In this document: positions 27,395 through 37,040 of the stretch, one piece after another
Position numbering within the stretch: the first letter of the stretch is position 1
Layout: the number at the start of each line of letters is the position of its first letter
DNA from: Lactobacillus sp. ESL0677
Lineage (GTDB): Bacteria; Bacillota; Bacilli; Lactobacillales; Lactobacillaceae
Assembly (NCBI RefSeq): GCF_029392875.1
Contig: NZ_CP113946.1
Span: 558,001-622,000 of the forward strand
Length of the DNA: 64,000 bases
Direction of reading: 5' to 3'
The notes under the pieces: generated by a model
What the model was told of the DNA's origin: nothing
Seen by the model: only the letters and a program-made list of their open reading frames with translations
The model's database searches: none
Position numbers and translations under genes: made by a program

Positions 27395-29794
27395 ATGGTA
27401 AACATTTTAAAGAAACTCTATAACAACGATAAACGAGAACTTAAAAAGTTCGAAAATATAGCAAGTCAGGTTGAAAGTCATGCTGACGAGTACAGTAAAT
27501 TTTCTGATGAGCAACTAAAGGCTAAGACGCCAGAATTTCAGGAGAGATTGAAGAAGGGTGAGAATCTAGATGCAATTTTACCTGAAGCTTTTGCGGTTGC
27601 CAGAGAAGGTGCTAAGAGAGTCTTAGGGTTATATCCATTCCACGTTCAAATTTTGGGTGGAATTGCCTTGCACTTTGGGAATATTGCCGAAATGATGACT
27701 GGTGAAGGTAAAACTTTAACAGCCACCATGCCGGTTTATTTGAATGCATTGACTGGTAAAGGTGTTCACGTAGTTACGGTTAACGAATACTTGTCAAGTC
27801 GTGACGAAGAAGAAATGGGCCAACTATATAAGTGGTTAGGTCTGACAGTGGGCTTAAATTTGAACTCAATGGCGCCAGATGAAAAGCGGGCTGCATATAG
27901 TTGCGACGTTACTTATTCAACTAACTCGGAACTTGGTTTTGATTACTTGCGTGACAACATGGTTGTCTACAAGGAGCAGATGGTTCAAAGACCGCTTAAT
28001 TATGCAATCATTGATGAGGTCGACTCAATTTTAATTGATGAAGCCAGAACGCCACTGATTATTTCTGGTGAAGCTGAACAGGCTAATGGTGATTATATTC
28101 GCGCCGACAGATTTGTTAAGACTCTTCAAGAGGATAAAAGTGATGATGATGCGGATGATGACAAGGACTACGGCGATTACAAGATTGATTGGCCGACCAA
28201 AACGATTTCATTCACGCGGACAGGGATTGAAAAGGCCTGTGAACATTTTGGCTTAAAGAACTTGTATGATGTCGAAAACCAAAAATTGGTTCACCACTTG
28301 GATCAAGCACTGAGAGCTAACTATATTATGCTTAAGGACATTGACTACGTTGTCCAAGATGGCGAAGTTTTGATTGTCGATTCATTTACCGGCCGGGTAA
28401 TGCAAGGTCGGCGGTATTCTGACGGCTTGCACCAAGCGATTGAGGCTAAGGAAGGCGTTAAAATTCAAGAAGAATCCAAGACGCAAGCAACTATCACTTA
28501 CCAAAACTTCTTCAGAATGTATAAAAAGCTTGCCGGGATGACTGGTACTGCTAAGACAGAAGAAGAAGAATTTCGTGAAATCTATAACATGCAGGTAATC
28601 ACGATCCCAACTAACCGGCCAATTGCCAGAGTTGATAATTCAGATATTTTATATCCGACTTTGGAATCAAAATTTAATGCGGTTGTTGCTGATATTAAGG
28701 ATCGTCATGAAAAAGGTCAACCTGTCTTGGTTGGTACGGTAGCTGTTGAAAGTTCAGAACGTTTGAGTAAATTACTTGATCGTGCTGGCATTCCGCACGC
28801 AGTTTTGAATGCGAAAAATCACGCTAAAGAAGCTCAAATTATCATGAATGCTGGTCAACGTGGTGCTGTAACAATTGCGACGAACATGGCTGGTCGTGGT
28901 ACTGATATTAAGTTGGGGCCTGGTGTTACAGAACTAGGCGGTTTAGCTGTTATCGGAACCGAACGGCATGAATCACGTAGAATTGATAACCAGCTTCGTG
29001 GTCGTTCTGGTCGTCAGGGTGACCCTGGTGAAACCAGATTTTACTTATCACTTGAAGATGATTTGATGAAGCGTTTTGGCGGCGACCGAGTTAAGGACTT
29101 TTTGGACCGCTTGTCAGATAATGATGATGACAAGGTAATTGAAAGTCGGTTGATTACTCGTCAAGTTGAATCTGCGCAAAAGCGGGTTGAAGGTAACAAC
29201 TACGATACGCGTAAGCAAACCTTGCAATACGATGATGTTATGCGGATTCAACGTGAAATTATTTACGGTGAACGGATGCAAGTCATTGGTGAAGAAGACT
29301 CCCTGAAAGATGTTTTAGTACCAATGATTAAGCGCACAATTAATAGCCAAGTTGATATGTTCACACAAGGTGACCGCAAGAAGTGGCGCTTGGATTCTTT
29401 ACGTGACTTTATCGTTTCCAGCATTACAAATGAAGAAACTGCTGATAGTTTTGACTTTAAGACAATTACAGTGCCGGAACTGAAGCAAAAACTATACGAT
29501 ATTGTTGAAGCTAACTTTGAAGAAAAAGAACGTGCTTTAGCTGATCCGTCTGAAATGCTTGAATTTGAAAAGGTTGTTATTTTGCGCGTTGTTGATGATC
29601 GCTGGACCGACCATATTGATGCGATGGATCAATTGCGTCAATCAATTAGTCTGCGTGGTTATGGTCAACTTAACCCTTTGGTTGAATACCAGGATTCAGG
29701 TTACAACATGTTTGAAGAAATGATTTCAAATATTGAGTTTGATGTAACTCGGTTATTTATGAAAGCTGAAATCAGACAAAATCTTAGCCGTTAA
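27395..29794 (+). CDS. secA: Protein translocase ATPase SecA, 799 aa
   Basis: Motor that drives preproteins through SecYEG. Walker [10 protein letters not shown] (GEGKT at 103-107), [12 protein letters not shown] (motif II), [11 protein letters not shown] and the second nucleotide-binding fold with [12 protein letters not shown] and [11 protein letters not shown] are intact. The C-terminal zinc-binding tail (CxCx8CH) is absent; the protein ends shortly after the helical scaffold. A 5' extension of the frame to 27314 has no ribosome binding site; ATG 27395 follows AAGGA. An acidic run of Asp codons lies near residue 250. Confidence 0.96.
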   Translation: MVNILKKLYNNDKRELKKFENIASQVESHADEYSKFSDEQLKAKTPEFQERLKKGENLDAILPEAFAVAREGAKRVLGLYPFHVQILGGIALHFGNIAEMMTGEGKTLTATMPVYLNALTGKGVHVVTVNEYLSSRDEEEMGQLYKWLGLTVGLNLNSMAPDEKRAAYSCDVTYSTNSELGFDYLRDNMVVYKEQMVQRPLNYAIIDEVDSILIDEARTPLIISGEAEQANGDYIRADRFVKTLQEDKSDDDADDDKDYGDYKIDWPTKTISFTRTGIEKACEHFGLKNLYDVENQKLVHHLDQALRANYIMLKDIDYVVQDGEVLIVDSFTGRVMQGRRYSDGLHQAIEAKEGVKIQEESKTQATITYQNFFRMYKKLAGMTGTAKTEEEEFREIYNMQVITIPTNRPIARVDNSDILYPTLESKFNAVVADIKDRHEKGQPVLVGTVAVESSERLSKLLDRAGIPHAVLNAKNHAKEAQIIMNAGQRGAVTIATNMAGRGTDIKLGPGVTELGGLAVIGTERHESRRIDNQLRGRSGRQGDPGETRFYLSLEDDLMKRFGGDRVKDFLDRLSDNDDDKVIESRLITRQVESAQKRVEGNNYDTRKQTLQYDDVMRIQREIIYGERMQVIGEEDSLKDVLVPMIKRTINSQVDMFTQGDRKKWRLDSLRDFIVSSITNEETADSFDFKTITVPELKQKLYDIVEANFEEKERALADPSEMLEFEKVVILRVVDDRWTDHIDAMDQLRQSISLRGYGQLNPLVEYQDSGYNMFEEMISNIEFDVTRLFMKAEIRQNLSR

Positions 29795-29804
29795 TATAAG
29801 GTTT

Positions 29805-29835
29805 GAGGGAAAGCAAGGGTGCTTTCTCTTTTTTG
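29805..29835 (+). terminator. Terminator between secA and prfB
   Basis: GAGGGAAAGC / GCTTTCTCTTTTTT stem around AAGGGT. Confidence 0.7.
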
Positions 29836-29863
29836 CTGATAAATAAAAGAAAAGGACTAGACA

Positions 29864-30980
29864 ATGGAAATTAGCGAAATTCAAAGTGCGCTAGACGAAT
29901 TAAAAAAGCGACTAGATCACTTTAGGGGGTCTCTTTGACCTTGAATCAATTGATGAGAGTATTGCCGTAAATGAAGGCAAGATGCAGGAACCGAATTTTT
30001 GGGATAGTCAGGAAAAGGCCCAACAATTAATTGCTGATAATAATTTACTCAAAGAAAAGCGCGACTCGTTTATTCACTTGCAGGAAAATTATCAAAATGA
30101 AGTAACCGCATTGGAATTGCTGCGGCTTGAGCCAGATCATGACTTGCAAGAAGAGGTTGAAATTGACTTAATTAAATTGCAAGATGAATTTCATGATTAT
30201 GAAATGGATCTGCTTTTATCAGGGAAATATGATAATCACAATGCTTTGTTAGAAATTCATCCCGGTGCAGGTGGCACGGAAGCAATGGACTGGGCTTCGA
30301 TGCTGTTGCGGATGTATCAGCGATATGCTGATGCACGTGATTTTAAATTTGAAATCAATAATTATGAACCTGGTGAAGAAGCTGGGGTTAAGAGTGTTAG
30401 TGTTCGCGTTACTGGGAAGAATGCGTATGGGCTATTAAAGTCTGAAAATGGTGTTCACCGGTTGGTGCGGATTTCACCGTTCGACTCTGCTAAACGGCGT
30501 CATACTTCGTTTGCCTCGGTGGAAGTTATTCCTGAGATTGATGACAGCATTAAAATCGACATTAATCCCAAAGATTTGCGTATCGATGTTTACCGCTCAA
30601 GTGGAGCAGGTGGGCAGCATATCAATAAGACATCTAGTGCTGTTCGAATTACTCACTTGCCGACAGGTTTTGTGACGACTTCCCAAGCTCAACGTTCGCA
30701 ACTGCAAAACCGGGAAACAGCGATGAATGAATTACGGGCTAAGCTGTTCCATTTGGAAGAAGAAAAGAAGCGTCAGCATAAGCAAGAACTCAAAGGCGAC
30801 CAGAAAGAAATTGGCTGGGGCTCGCAAATTCGGTCCTATGTTTTTCATCCTTATAATTTAGTTAAAGATTTGCGCACTGGCTATGAAACGGCCGATACAA
30901 GTGGTGTAATGGATGGAAAGCTGCAGCCGTTTGTGTATGCGTATTTGCAATGGCTGCTTAGTCAAGATAATCCAGAATAG
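29864..30980 (+). CDS. prfB: Peptide chain release factor 2, made by programmed +1 frameshift, 371 aa
   Basis: Recognises UGA and UAA codons. The short first frame from ATG 29864 (MEISEIQSALDELKKRL...) reaches CTT TGA at 29933-29938. After a +1 slip translation continues at GAC 29937 (DLESIDESIAVNEGK). Joined, the product has the RF2 N-terminal domain, the PCRF region and the catalytic loop SGAGGQHINKTSSAVR. The gene must be annotated as a joined coding sequence, not from ATG 29982. Confidence 0.96.
29924..29938 (+). promoter_or_regulatory. prfB +1 frameshift site
   Basis: AGGGGG (Shine-Dalgarno-like) sits a few bases before the slippery CTT followed by TGA C, the classic autoregulatory signal in which low RF2 allows slippage on UGA. 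Confidence 0.93.
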
Positions 30981-30988
30981 GTGAAAAA

Positions 30989-31258
30989 ATGAGTTTTTGG
31001 GGAATAGTAGGCTTAGTGTTAGGCGCGGCAGTCATTTTGATTCTGCTATTTGCGTTCTTCCATATTTTATTTATGTTGCTGCCAGCAATTATTATTATTG
31101 CGGTGATTATTTGGTTGATTAATCATTTTACTAAGAATGATGATTATGAAAATAGGCCAAGTAGTAGTAATGGTAATTGGACCAATTGGCAAGGCAATAG
31201 TGTCAAGCCTAAACGGAAAAAAGCACGTAATGTTAAGACCAAGGATGTTGATAAGTAA
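30989..31258 (+). CDS. Small membrane protein of unknown function, 89 aa
   Basis: One or two hydrophobic helices cover about residues 4-48 (almost all Ile/Leu/Val/Phe). A short acidic stretch and a Lys/Arg-rich cytoplasmic tail ([17 protein letters not shown]) follow. No enzymatic motif seen and no family recognised. It lies 8 bases after prfB and 17 bases before hprK, so it is cotranscribed with them. Gene order suggests an envelope role, but nothing can be assigned. Confidence 0.7.
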   Translation: MSFWGIVGLVLGAAVILILLFAFFHILFMLLPAIIIIAVIIWLINHFTKNDDYENRPSSSNGNWTNWQGNSVKPKRKKARNVKTKDVDK

Positions 31259-31275
31259 CTAAAGAGGCAGTTAAA

Positions 31276-32238
31276 ATGGTAAATGCTGTTAAATTAGAGA
31301 AGTTAATTCGCGATAACAAGATTATTCATGTTGCACACGGTAAGCAGTATGTCGCAAAGACAGAGATTGTGGTGTCGGATATTTACCGGCCGGGATTAGA
31401 GTTGACGGGGTACTTTGACTTTTACCCTAAGCAACGCATTCAGCTGCTAGGCCGAACGGAAATTTCTTATGCTGCAAGGCTGGATCATGAAAGTCTAGTG
31501 CATGTTTTTACTAAAATGTGTACACCGCAAACGCCATGCTTCTTTATTTCACGCTCGTTGCGGGTTCCGTCTGAACTTGTGGAAGCTGCAGATAATGCAC
31601 AAATTCCGATCTTAACCTCGTCAGAGTCGACTACCTATGTTTCAAGCATTTTAACGGAATATTTGCGTGAACGACTCGCAGTACGTGATACAATTCATGG
31701 TGTTTTGGTTGAAGTCAAAGGCCTAGGTGTTTTACTGACCGGTGATTCCGGCGTTGGTAAGTCGGAAACCGCGTTAGGCTTAATTCATCGCGGTCACCGG
31801 CTAATTGCTGATGACCGGGTTGATGTATACCAAAAAGACGTTGAAACTGTTATGGGCGAAGCGCCGAAAATTTTGAAGCATTTGATGGAAATTCGCGGGA
31901 TTGGCATTATTGACGTGATGGACTTGTTTGGTGTCGGTGCGGTAAAGCGCCGGTCCAGTATCAAATTAGTAATTAAACTGGTTAATTGGGACAACAACGC
32001 CAATTATGATCGCCTTGGCTTTGAAGAAAGTACACGCGATATTTGTAACGTAGAAATTCCGCAAATTACTATTCCCGTCAAAGTTGGTCGGAATATGGAG
32101 GACATTATTGAAATTGCCACCATGAATTTTCGGGCCAAAAGGTGGGGCTATGATGCGACGCGAACTTTTGATAATAATTTAACAGCTCTAATTGCCGAAA
32201 ATTCCCAAAAGAATACGTCAGGAGATAAAAGTAAATGA
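31276..32238 (+). CDS. hprK: HPr kinase/phosphorylase, 320 aa
   Basis: Bifunctional enzyme that phosphorylates or dephosphorylates Ser46 of HPr and so controls CcpA-dependent catabolite repression. Catalytic His141 in [11 protein letters not shown], Walker A GDSGVGKS at 156-163 and the family signature [13 protein letters not shown] / [10 protein letters not shown] are present. Length typical. Overlaps lgt by 4 bases (ATGA). Confidence 0.97.
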   Translation: MVNAVKLEKLIRDNKIIHVAHGKQYVAKTEIVVSDIYRPGLELTGYFDFYPKQRIQLLGRTEISYAARLDHESLVHVFTKMCTPQTPCFFISRSLRVPSELVEAADNAQIPILTSSESTTYVSSILTEYLRERLAVRDTIHGVLVEVKGLGVLLTGDSGVGKSETALGLIHRGHRLIADDRVDVYQKDVETVMGEAPKILKHLMEIRGIGIIDVMDLFGVGAVKRRSSIKLVIKLVNWDNNANYDRLGFEESTRDICNVEIPQITIPVKVGRNMEDIIEIATMNFRAKRWGYDATRTFDNNLTALIAENSQKNTSGDKSK

Positions 32239-33071
32239 CATTAGCGATTAATCCAGTTGCCCTTGAATTGGGCGGGATTAGTATTAAGTGGTACGGCGTT
32301 ATTATGGCTGTTGCAATCGTTATTGCAGCGTCAATGGCAATTATTGAAGGCAGACGTCGGCAGATTGCCAGTGATGATTTTATTGATCTATTGCTGTGGG
32401 GTGTGCCGCTTGGTTATGTTGGTGCCCGCATTTATTACGTAGTTTTTGAATGGGGTTATTACTCGCAGCACCCAGATCAGATTATTGCCATTTGGAATGG
32501 CGGTATCGCTATTTATGGCGGTTTAATTGCTGGGGCAATTGTCCTGTTGATTTTTTGCCATAAGAGAGACTTACCACCATTTTTAATGCTTGATGTGATT
32601 GCGCCGGGCGTACTTGCCGCGCAAATTTTGGGTCGTTGGGGCAACTTTATGAACCAAGAAGCTCACGGTGGCCCGACAACCTTGCATTTCTTACAGAGTC
32701 TACATTTGCCGCAATTCATTATTGCGCAGATGAAAATTAACGGTGTTTATTACCAGCCGACTTTTTTGTATGAATCATTTTTCAACTTGGTTGGTTTGGT
32801 AATCCTTCTAAGTTTGCGCCACCGCACACACTTGTTTAAGCAGGGTGAAGTTTTTATGTTTTATCTTGGTTGGTATGCAATTGTCCGCTTTTTTGTTGAG
32901 GGACTTAGAACTGACAGCTTATATTTAGTTGGCAATATTCGCGTTTCGCAATTATTAAGTTTGGTATTGTTTTTAATTGTGATTGCACTATTTATTTACC
33001 GCCGGGTAAAAGTAAAACCCAAGTGGTACCTCGAAGGCAGTGGCCTCAAGTATCCGTATACCAGAGATTAA
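32235..33071 (+). CDS. lgt: Prolipoprotein diacylglyceryl transferase, 278 aa
   Basis: Membrane enzyme that transfers diacylglycerol from phosphatidylglycerol to the lipobox cysteine of prolipoproteins such as the OpuC binding protein encoded in this window. About seven hydrophobic helices. The signature [14 protein letters not shown] and YHPTxLYE-like [10 protein letters not shown] are present, and RHRTH near the C-terminal half is usual. Start overlaps the hprK stop. Confidence 0.95.
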   Translation: MTLAINPVALELGGISIKWYGVIMAVAIVIAASMAIIEGRRRQIASDDFIDLLLWGVPLGYVGARIYYVVFEWGYYSQHPDQIIAIWNGGIAIYGGLIAGAIVLLIFCHKRDLPPFLMLDVIAPGVLAAQILGRWGNFMNQEAHGGPTTLHFLQSLHLPQFIIAQMKINGVYYQPTFLYESFFNLVGLVILLSLRHRTHLFKQGEVFMFYLGWYAIVRFFVEGLRTDSLYLVGNIRVSQLLSLVLFLIVIALFIYRRVKVKPKWYLEGSGLKYPYTRD

Positions 33072-33103
33072 AAAGTATTGATTAAAGAAAGTTAGGAATA
33101 AAA

Positions 33104-34123
33104 ATGACAAAAATTGCAGTTTTGGGAGCAGGTTCATGGGGAACCGTTTTGGGCTCAATGCTTGCTGATAAGGGAAACGAAGTTGTCTTGTTTGGCAATA
33201 ACGAACAGGTTAACCAAGAAATCAATGAGCAACATACTAACTTGCATTATATGAAAGACTGGCACGTTAATGAAACGGCCACAGCAACTGGTAATCTTGA
33301 AGAAGCCTTAACTGGAGCCGAAGTTGTTTTGTTTGTTTTGCCAACCAGCGCAATTCGCAGCGTTGCTAAAAATGTGCACCAAGTTTTAGCAGCAACTGGC
33401 AACAAGCCGTTATTAGTTACTGCAACTAAGGGAATCGAACCAGGAACGAAGAAATTAATTTCTGAGATTCTAACTGAAGAAGTTTATCCAGACGATACTG
33501 ATAAGATTGTTGCTATTTCTGGTCCTAGTCATGCCGAAAGCGTTGCTCAGAAGGATTTAACAGCTATTTCTTGTGCTTCAACTAGTATGGAAAATGCTAA
33601 AAAAATTCAAGAGCTGATGTCCAATGACTATGTGCGCTTTTACACCAATGATGATTTAATCGGTGTTGAAGTTGCCGGTGCCGTTAAAAATGTTATCGCC
33701 ATTGCTGCGGGAATTTTAGTTGGTAAGCATTATGGTGATGATGCCAAAGCTGCCTTAATGACAAGGGGATTAGCTGAAATTACACGCCTGGGGGTTAATT
33801 ACTTTGGTGCCAAACCTTTAACTTTTAGTGGCTTAGCTGGTATTGGTGATTTGATTGTTACCTGTACCTCTGTCAATTCTCGTAATTGGCGCTGCGGTAA
33901 GCAAATTGGTGAAGGCAAGAGTCTGGATTACATTCTTGAAAATATGGGACAAGTAGTTGAAGGTGCAACAACTGTTAAGGCTGTCCACGAATTATGTGCG
34001 GAAAAGCAAATTGACATGCCGATTAGTGAAGCCATTTACCGTGTTTTATATGAAAATACTAATGTCGATGATGAAATTGCTAAGATGATGGGTCGTAGTC
34101 CAAAACAGGAAATTAGACTCTAA
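33104..34123 (+). CDS. gpsA: Glycerol-3-phosphate dehydrogenase [NAD(P)+], 339 aa
   Basis: Makes sn-glycerol-3-phosphate from dihydroxyacetone phosphate for phospholipid and teichoic acid synthesis. Rossmann motif GAGSWGTVLG at 8-17; ISGPSHAESVA; catalytic Lys in GAVKNVIAIAAG; substrate-site GLAGIGDLIVTCTS followed by RNWRCGKQIG. Length typical. Confidence 0.96.
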   Translation: MTKIAVLGAGSWGTVLGSMLADKGNEVVLFGNNEQVNQEINEQHTNLHYMKDWHVNETATATGNLEEALTGAEVVLFVLPTSAIRSVAKNVHQVLAATGNKPLLVTATKGIEPGTKKLISEILTEEVYPDDTDKIVAISGPSHAESVAQKDLTAISCASTSMENAKKIQELMSNDYVRFYTNDDLIGVEVAGAVKNVIAIAAGILVGKHYGDDAKAALMTRGLAEITRLGVNYFGAKPLTFSGLAGIGDLIVTCTSVNSRNWRCGKQIGEGKSLDYILENMGQVVEGATTVKAVHELCAEKQIDMPISEAIYRVLYENTNVDDEIAKMMGRSPKQEIRL

Positions 34124-34142
34124 GCGGTTACTGATGTATAAT
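34113..34142 (+). promoter_or_regulatory. Candidate trxB promoter
   Basis: TTAGAC (34113-34118, inside the end of gpsA), 18-base spacer, TATAAT (34137-34142), 38 bases before the trxB ATG. Confidence 0.5.
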
Positions 34143-34180
34143 TTACTTACTAAAAATAAGAAACTACTTGAGGTGAAAAC

Positions 34181-35107
34181 ATGGCAAAGAGTTATGATGT
34201 AATTATTATTGGTGCTGGCCCCGGCGGAATGACCGCCGCGCTTTATGCTTCGCGTGCTAATTTGTCAGTGTTAATGCTTGACCGAGGACTTTATGGCGGT
34301 CAAATGAACAACACTGATGCAATTGATAATTACCCTGGTTTCAGTGACATTAAAGGTCCTGAATTAGGCGAAAAAATGTACAATTCAATCATGCGTTTTG
34401 GTACTGAATTCGAATATGGTGATGTGCAGTCGGTTGAACTTGATGGTAATACCAAAATTGTTAAAACCGATGCTGGCGAATACACTACTCAGGCCCTAAT
34501 TATTGCAACTGGTGCTGATCACCGCCACTTAGGTGTCCCAGGTGAAGAAAAATATTCGGGTAAAGGTGTTTCTTATTGTGCCGTTTGTGATGCCGCATTC
34601 TTTAGGGATGAAGATATTGCAGTCATTGGTGGGGGCGACTCCGCAATCGAGGAAGGCATCTATCTTGCTCAATCTGCAAAATCAGTTACAGTCATTCACC
34701 GCCGCGATCAATTGCGTGCACAGGCTACTTTACAAAAACGTGCCTTTGCTAATGACAAGATGCACTTCATTTGGAATGCGAATACCGAGTCAATTGTTGG
34801 CGATGGTCAGAAGGTTACTGGCGTTACCTATCAAGACAAGGAAACTGGCGAAGAAAAGCAGTTAGCCACTCGTGGGGTCTTCATTTACGTGGGAATGCTG
34901 CCGCAAACTACACCATTTAAGGACTTGGGCGTTTTGGATGATAAAGGCTGGATTCCAACTGACGAACACATGCAGACTAAGGTGCCTGGTGTGTTTGCTT
35001 TGGGAGATGTGCGTGCCAAGGACCTGCGCCAGATTGCTAATGCAGTTGGTGAAGGTAGTGTTGCCGGACAAGAAGCCTATAACTATTTACAAAATTTAAA
35101 TGATTAA
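34181..35107 (+). CDS. trxB: Thioredoxin-disulfide reductase, 308 aa
   Basis: FAD/NADPH flavoenzyme that keeps thioredoxin reduced. FAD-binding GAGPGG at 11-16, redox pair C133/C136 in SYCAVCDAAF, NADPH-binding GGGDSAIEEG and the C-terminal ALGDVRAKDLRQIANAVGEG FAD motif. Length typical. A terminator follows at once. Confidence 0.97.
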   Translation: MAKSYDVIIIGAGPGGMTAALYASRANLSVLMLDRGLYGGQMNNTDAIDNYPGFSDIKGPELGEKMYNSIMRFGTEFEYGDVQSVELDGNTKIVKTDAGEYTTQALIIATGADHRHLGVPGEEKYSGKGVSYCAVCDAAFFRDEDIAVIGGGDSAIEEGIYLAQSAKSVTVIHRRDQLRAQATLQKRAFANDKMHFIWNANTESIVGDGQKVTGVTYQDKETGEEKQLATRGVFIYVGMLPQTTPFKDLGVLDDKGWIPTDEHMQTKVPGVFALGDVRAKDLRQIANAVGEGSVAGQEAYNYLQNLND

Positions 35108-35110
35108 TCT

Positions 35111-35144
35111 TAAGAATTCATCGGAAGATGAATTCTTTTTATTT
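35111..35144 (+). terminator. Terminator after trxB
   Basis: AAGAATTCATC / GATGAATTCTTTTT stem with GGAA tetraloop. Confidence 0.88.
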
Positions 35145-35210
35145 ACTGCTAACGATAAATGCTAAAATAGACTAGATGAAACCGAATTTATTGTGTGAAA
35201 ATTGAGGTAG

Positions 35211-36944
35211 ATGACGGTAATGAATGCAAAAGAAATTTTTGAAAATTGGCAACAAGTCCAAAATATGCCGGATTATTTAAAGGAGCAGCTGACAACCTTG
35301 GGTCAAGATGCTAAGTGGGTTGAAGATGCTTTTGGTCAAGAAATTAATTTTGGGACCGCGGGGATGCGTGGTAGATTAGAGCCGGGGACAAACCGGATAA
35401 ATCTGTTCACAATTGAGCGGGTTACTGAAGGCTTGGCCCGATTAATTGATGAAAATGGTGCTGATGCACAAAAGCGTGGTGTCGTTATTTCATTTGACTC
35501 GCGTTATCATTCACGGGAGTTTGCTGAAATTGCTGCTCGCGTGCTAGGGGCACATGGCATACACGTTTATTTGTTTGATGATTTGCGACCAACGCCAGAA
35601 CTTTCTTTTGCAGTGCGATACCTGCATACTTTTGCTGGGATTAACATCACGGCTTCTCACAATGCCAAACAATATAATGGTTATAAGGTTTATGGTGCTG
35701 ATGGTGCCCAGATGGGACCAGAAAATGCTGCTCGCGTCTTTGCGCATGCACAACAGGTCCAAAACATGTTTACTATTAAGGCGGCACCAGTAACGCAGTT
35801 GCGGGCTCAAGGACTATTGCAATTAATCGGTGAAGACCTTGATGAAGCATATTTGGCAGAGTTAAAAACAGTCAACGTTAACTCACAAATAATTAAAGAA
35901 AATGCTGATAAGTTAACGATTATTTATTCGCCGCTGCACGGTACGGGAAAGATGATTTACGACCGGGCGTTTCGACAGGGCGGCTTTACTAACGTTATCC
36001 CTGTTTCTAGTCAGTCAATTATTGACCCGGAATTTCCAACTACTAAAAAGCCTAATCCTGAATATCGGGATGTCTTTGATCCCGGCGTGGCTTTAGCCAA
36101 TGAAAAAAATGCGGATTTGATTATTGCGACCGATCCGGATGCTGACCGAATGGGTGCATGTGTTCGAACCGAAAATGGTGATTTTCAAGTTTTGACGGGT
36201 AATCAAATTGCCACCTTGATGGCATATTATTTGTTAACTAATTTGAAAGATAGCGGTCAATTAACTGGTGATTATGAATTGATTGCCTCAATTGTTTCTA
36301 GTCAAATGCCATTAAAGATTGCCCAAAGCTTTGGCATTAAGACCAAATCGGTTTTAACTGGATTTAAATTTATCGGCGAAGAAGTTGACCGAATGAATAA
36401 GGAGCGTGACGGCAAGTTCTTAATGGGCTTTGAGGAAAGTTATGGTTACTTGTTTAAGCCGTTTGCTCGCGATAAGGATGCCATGCAGGGTGCGTTAATG
36501 TTTGCAGAAGTTGCGTCATACTATGCTTCGCGGGGCATGACCGTTTTAGATGGTTTGAAAGAAATCTGGCAAAAGTATGGTACTTCGTACGAAATTACAC
36601 GGGCAATCGAAATGCCGGGAATCGGCGGGCAAAAGAAAATGGCGACGTTAATGAGTAAATTGCGCAGCGCCCATTTGACCCAAATTAATAGTGTATCAGT
36701 GGTTAAAATGCAGGACTTTTTACTGCAAGAAGAAACGGTTAACGGACAGACAAAACCGATGACGGACTTGCCAAAGTCAAATGTCTTGAAGTACTTCTTG
36801 GCTGATGAAACCTGGCTTGCTTTAAGACCGTCTGGTACAGAGCCGGTAATTAAGGCCTATGTTGGCGTCAACAAGTCAGATGTTGCAGCTGCCGAACAGG
36901 CTGCAGAAGATTATCAGGCAGCTTTGGCAGAGCTGTTAAAATAA
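35211..36944 (+). CDS. pgcA: Phospho-sugar mutase / alpha-phosphoglucomutase, 577 aa
   Basis: Converts glucose-6-phosphate to glucose-1-phosphate for UDP-glucose and envelope polymers. The four domains of the family are visible: phosphoserine loop ITASHNAKQYNGYK (S149), Mg site ATDPDADRMG, sugar loop GFEESYGYL and phosphate loop LRPSGTEPVIKAYV. Two in-frame starts, 35211 and 35220, share one GAGG; neither spacing (3 or 12 bases) is ideal, so the start is uncertain by three codons. Confidence 0.93.
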   Translation: MTVMNAKEIFENWQQVQNMPDYLKEQLTTLGQDAKWVEDAFGQEINFGTAGMRGRLEPGTNRINLFTIERVTEGLARLIDENGADAQKRGVVISFDSRYHSREFAEIAARVLGAHGIHVYLFDDLRPTPELSFAVRYLHTFAGINITASHNAKQYNGYKVYGADGAQMGPENAARVFAHAQQVQNMFTIKAAPVTQLRAQGLLQLIGEDLDEAYLAELKTVNVNSQIIKENADKLTIIYSPLHGTGKMIYDRAFRQGGFTNVIPVSSQSIIDPEFPTTKKPNPEYRDVFDPGVALANEKNADLIIATDPDADRMGACVRTENGDFQVLTGNQIATLMAYYLLTNLKDSGQLTGDYELIASIVSSQMPLKIAQSFGIKTKSVLTGFKFIGEEVDRMNKERDGKFLMGFEESYGYLFKPFARDKDAMQGALMFAEVASYYASRGMTVLDGLKEIWQKYGTSYEITRAIEMPGIGGQKKMATLMSKLRSAHLTQINSVSVVKMQDFLLQEETVNGQTKPMTDLPKSNVLKYFLADETWLALRPSGTEPVIKAYVGVNKSDVAAAEQAAEDYQAALAELLK

Positions 36945-36957
36945 GCTAAATAGCGTG

Positions 36958-36983
36958 CGAAAATATGTTCGCTGTAGTAAAAT
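36958..36983 (+). promoter_or_regulatory. LexA-like box and promoter upstream of uvrB
   Basis: CGAAAATATGTTCG (36958-36971) differs in one position from the CGAAC-N4-GTTCG SOS box; TAAAAT at 36978-36983 is a fitting -10 with the box over the spacer and -35. Confidence 0.6.
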
Positions 36984-36996
36984 GAAATACATTAAT

Positions 36997-37026
36997 AAAA
37001 GTTGGGCTTTTTGTCCAACTTTTTTA
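36997..37026 (+). terminator. Terminator-like hairpin in the uvrB leader
   Basis: AAAAGTTGG / CCAACTTTTTT stem with a 9-nt loop. It lies downstream of the SOS-type promoter and just before the uvrB GAGGAG site, so it either ends pgcA readthrough or attenuates uvrB. Confidence 0.75.
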
Positions 37027-37040
37027 CGAGGAGTCTTTTT

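Noticed and set aside
29982..30980. prfB as a simple frame from ATG 29982
   Set aside because: It lacks the RF2 N-terminus, and the upstream short frame plus CTT TGA site explains the gene.
37002..37040. Upstream extension of uvrB
   Set aside because: It would start inside a terminator-like hairpin; ATG 37041 has GAGGAG and matches the family N-terminus.
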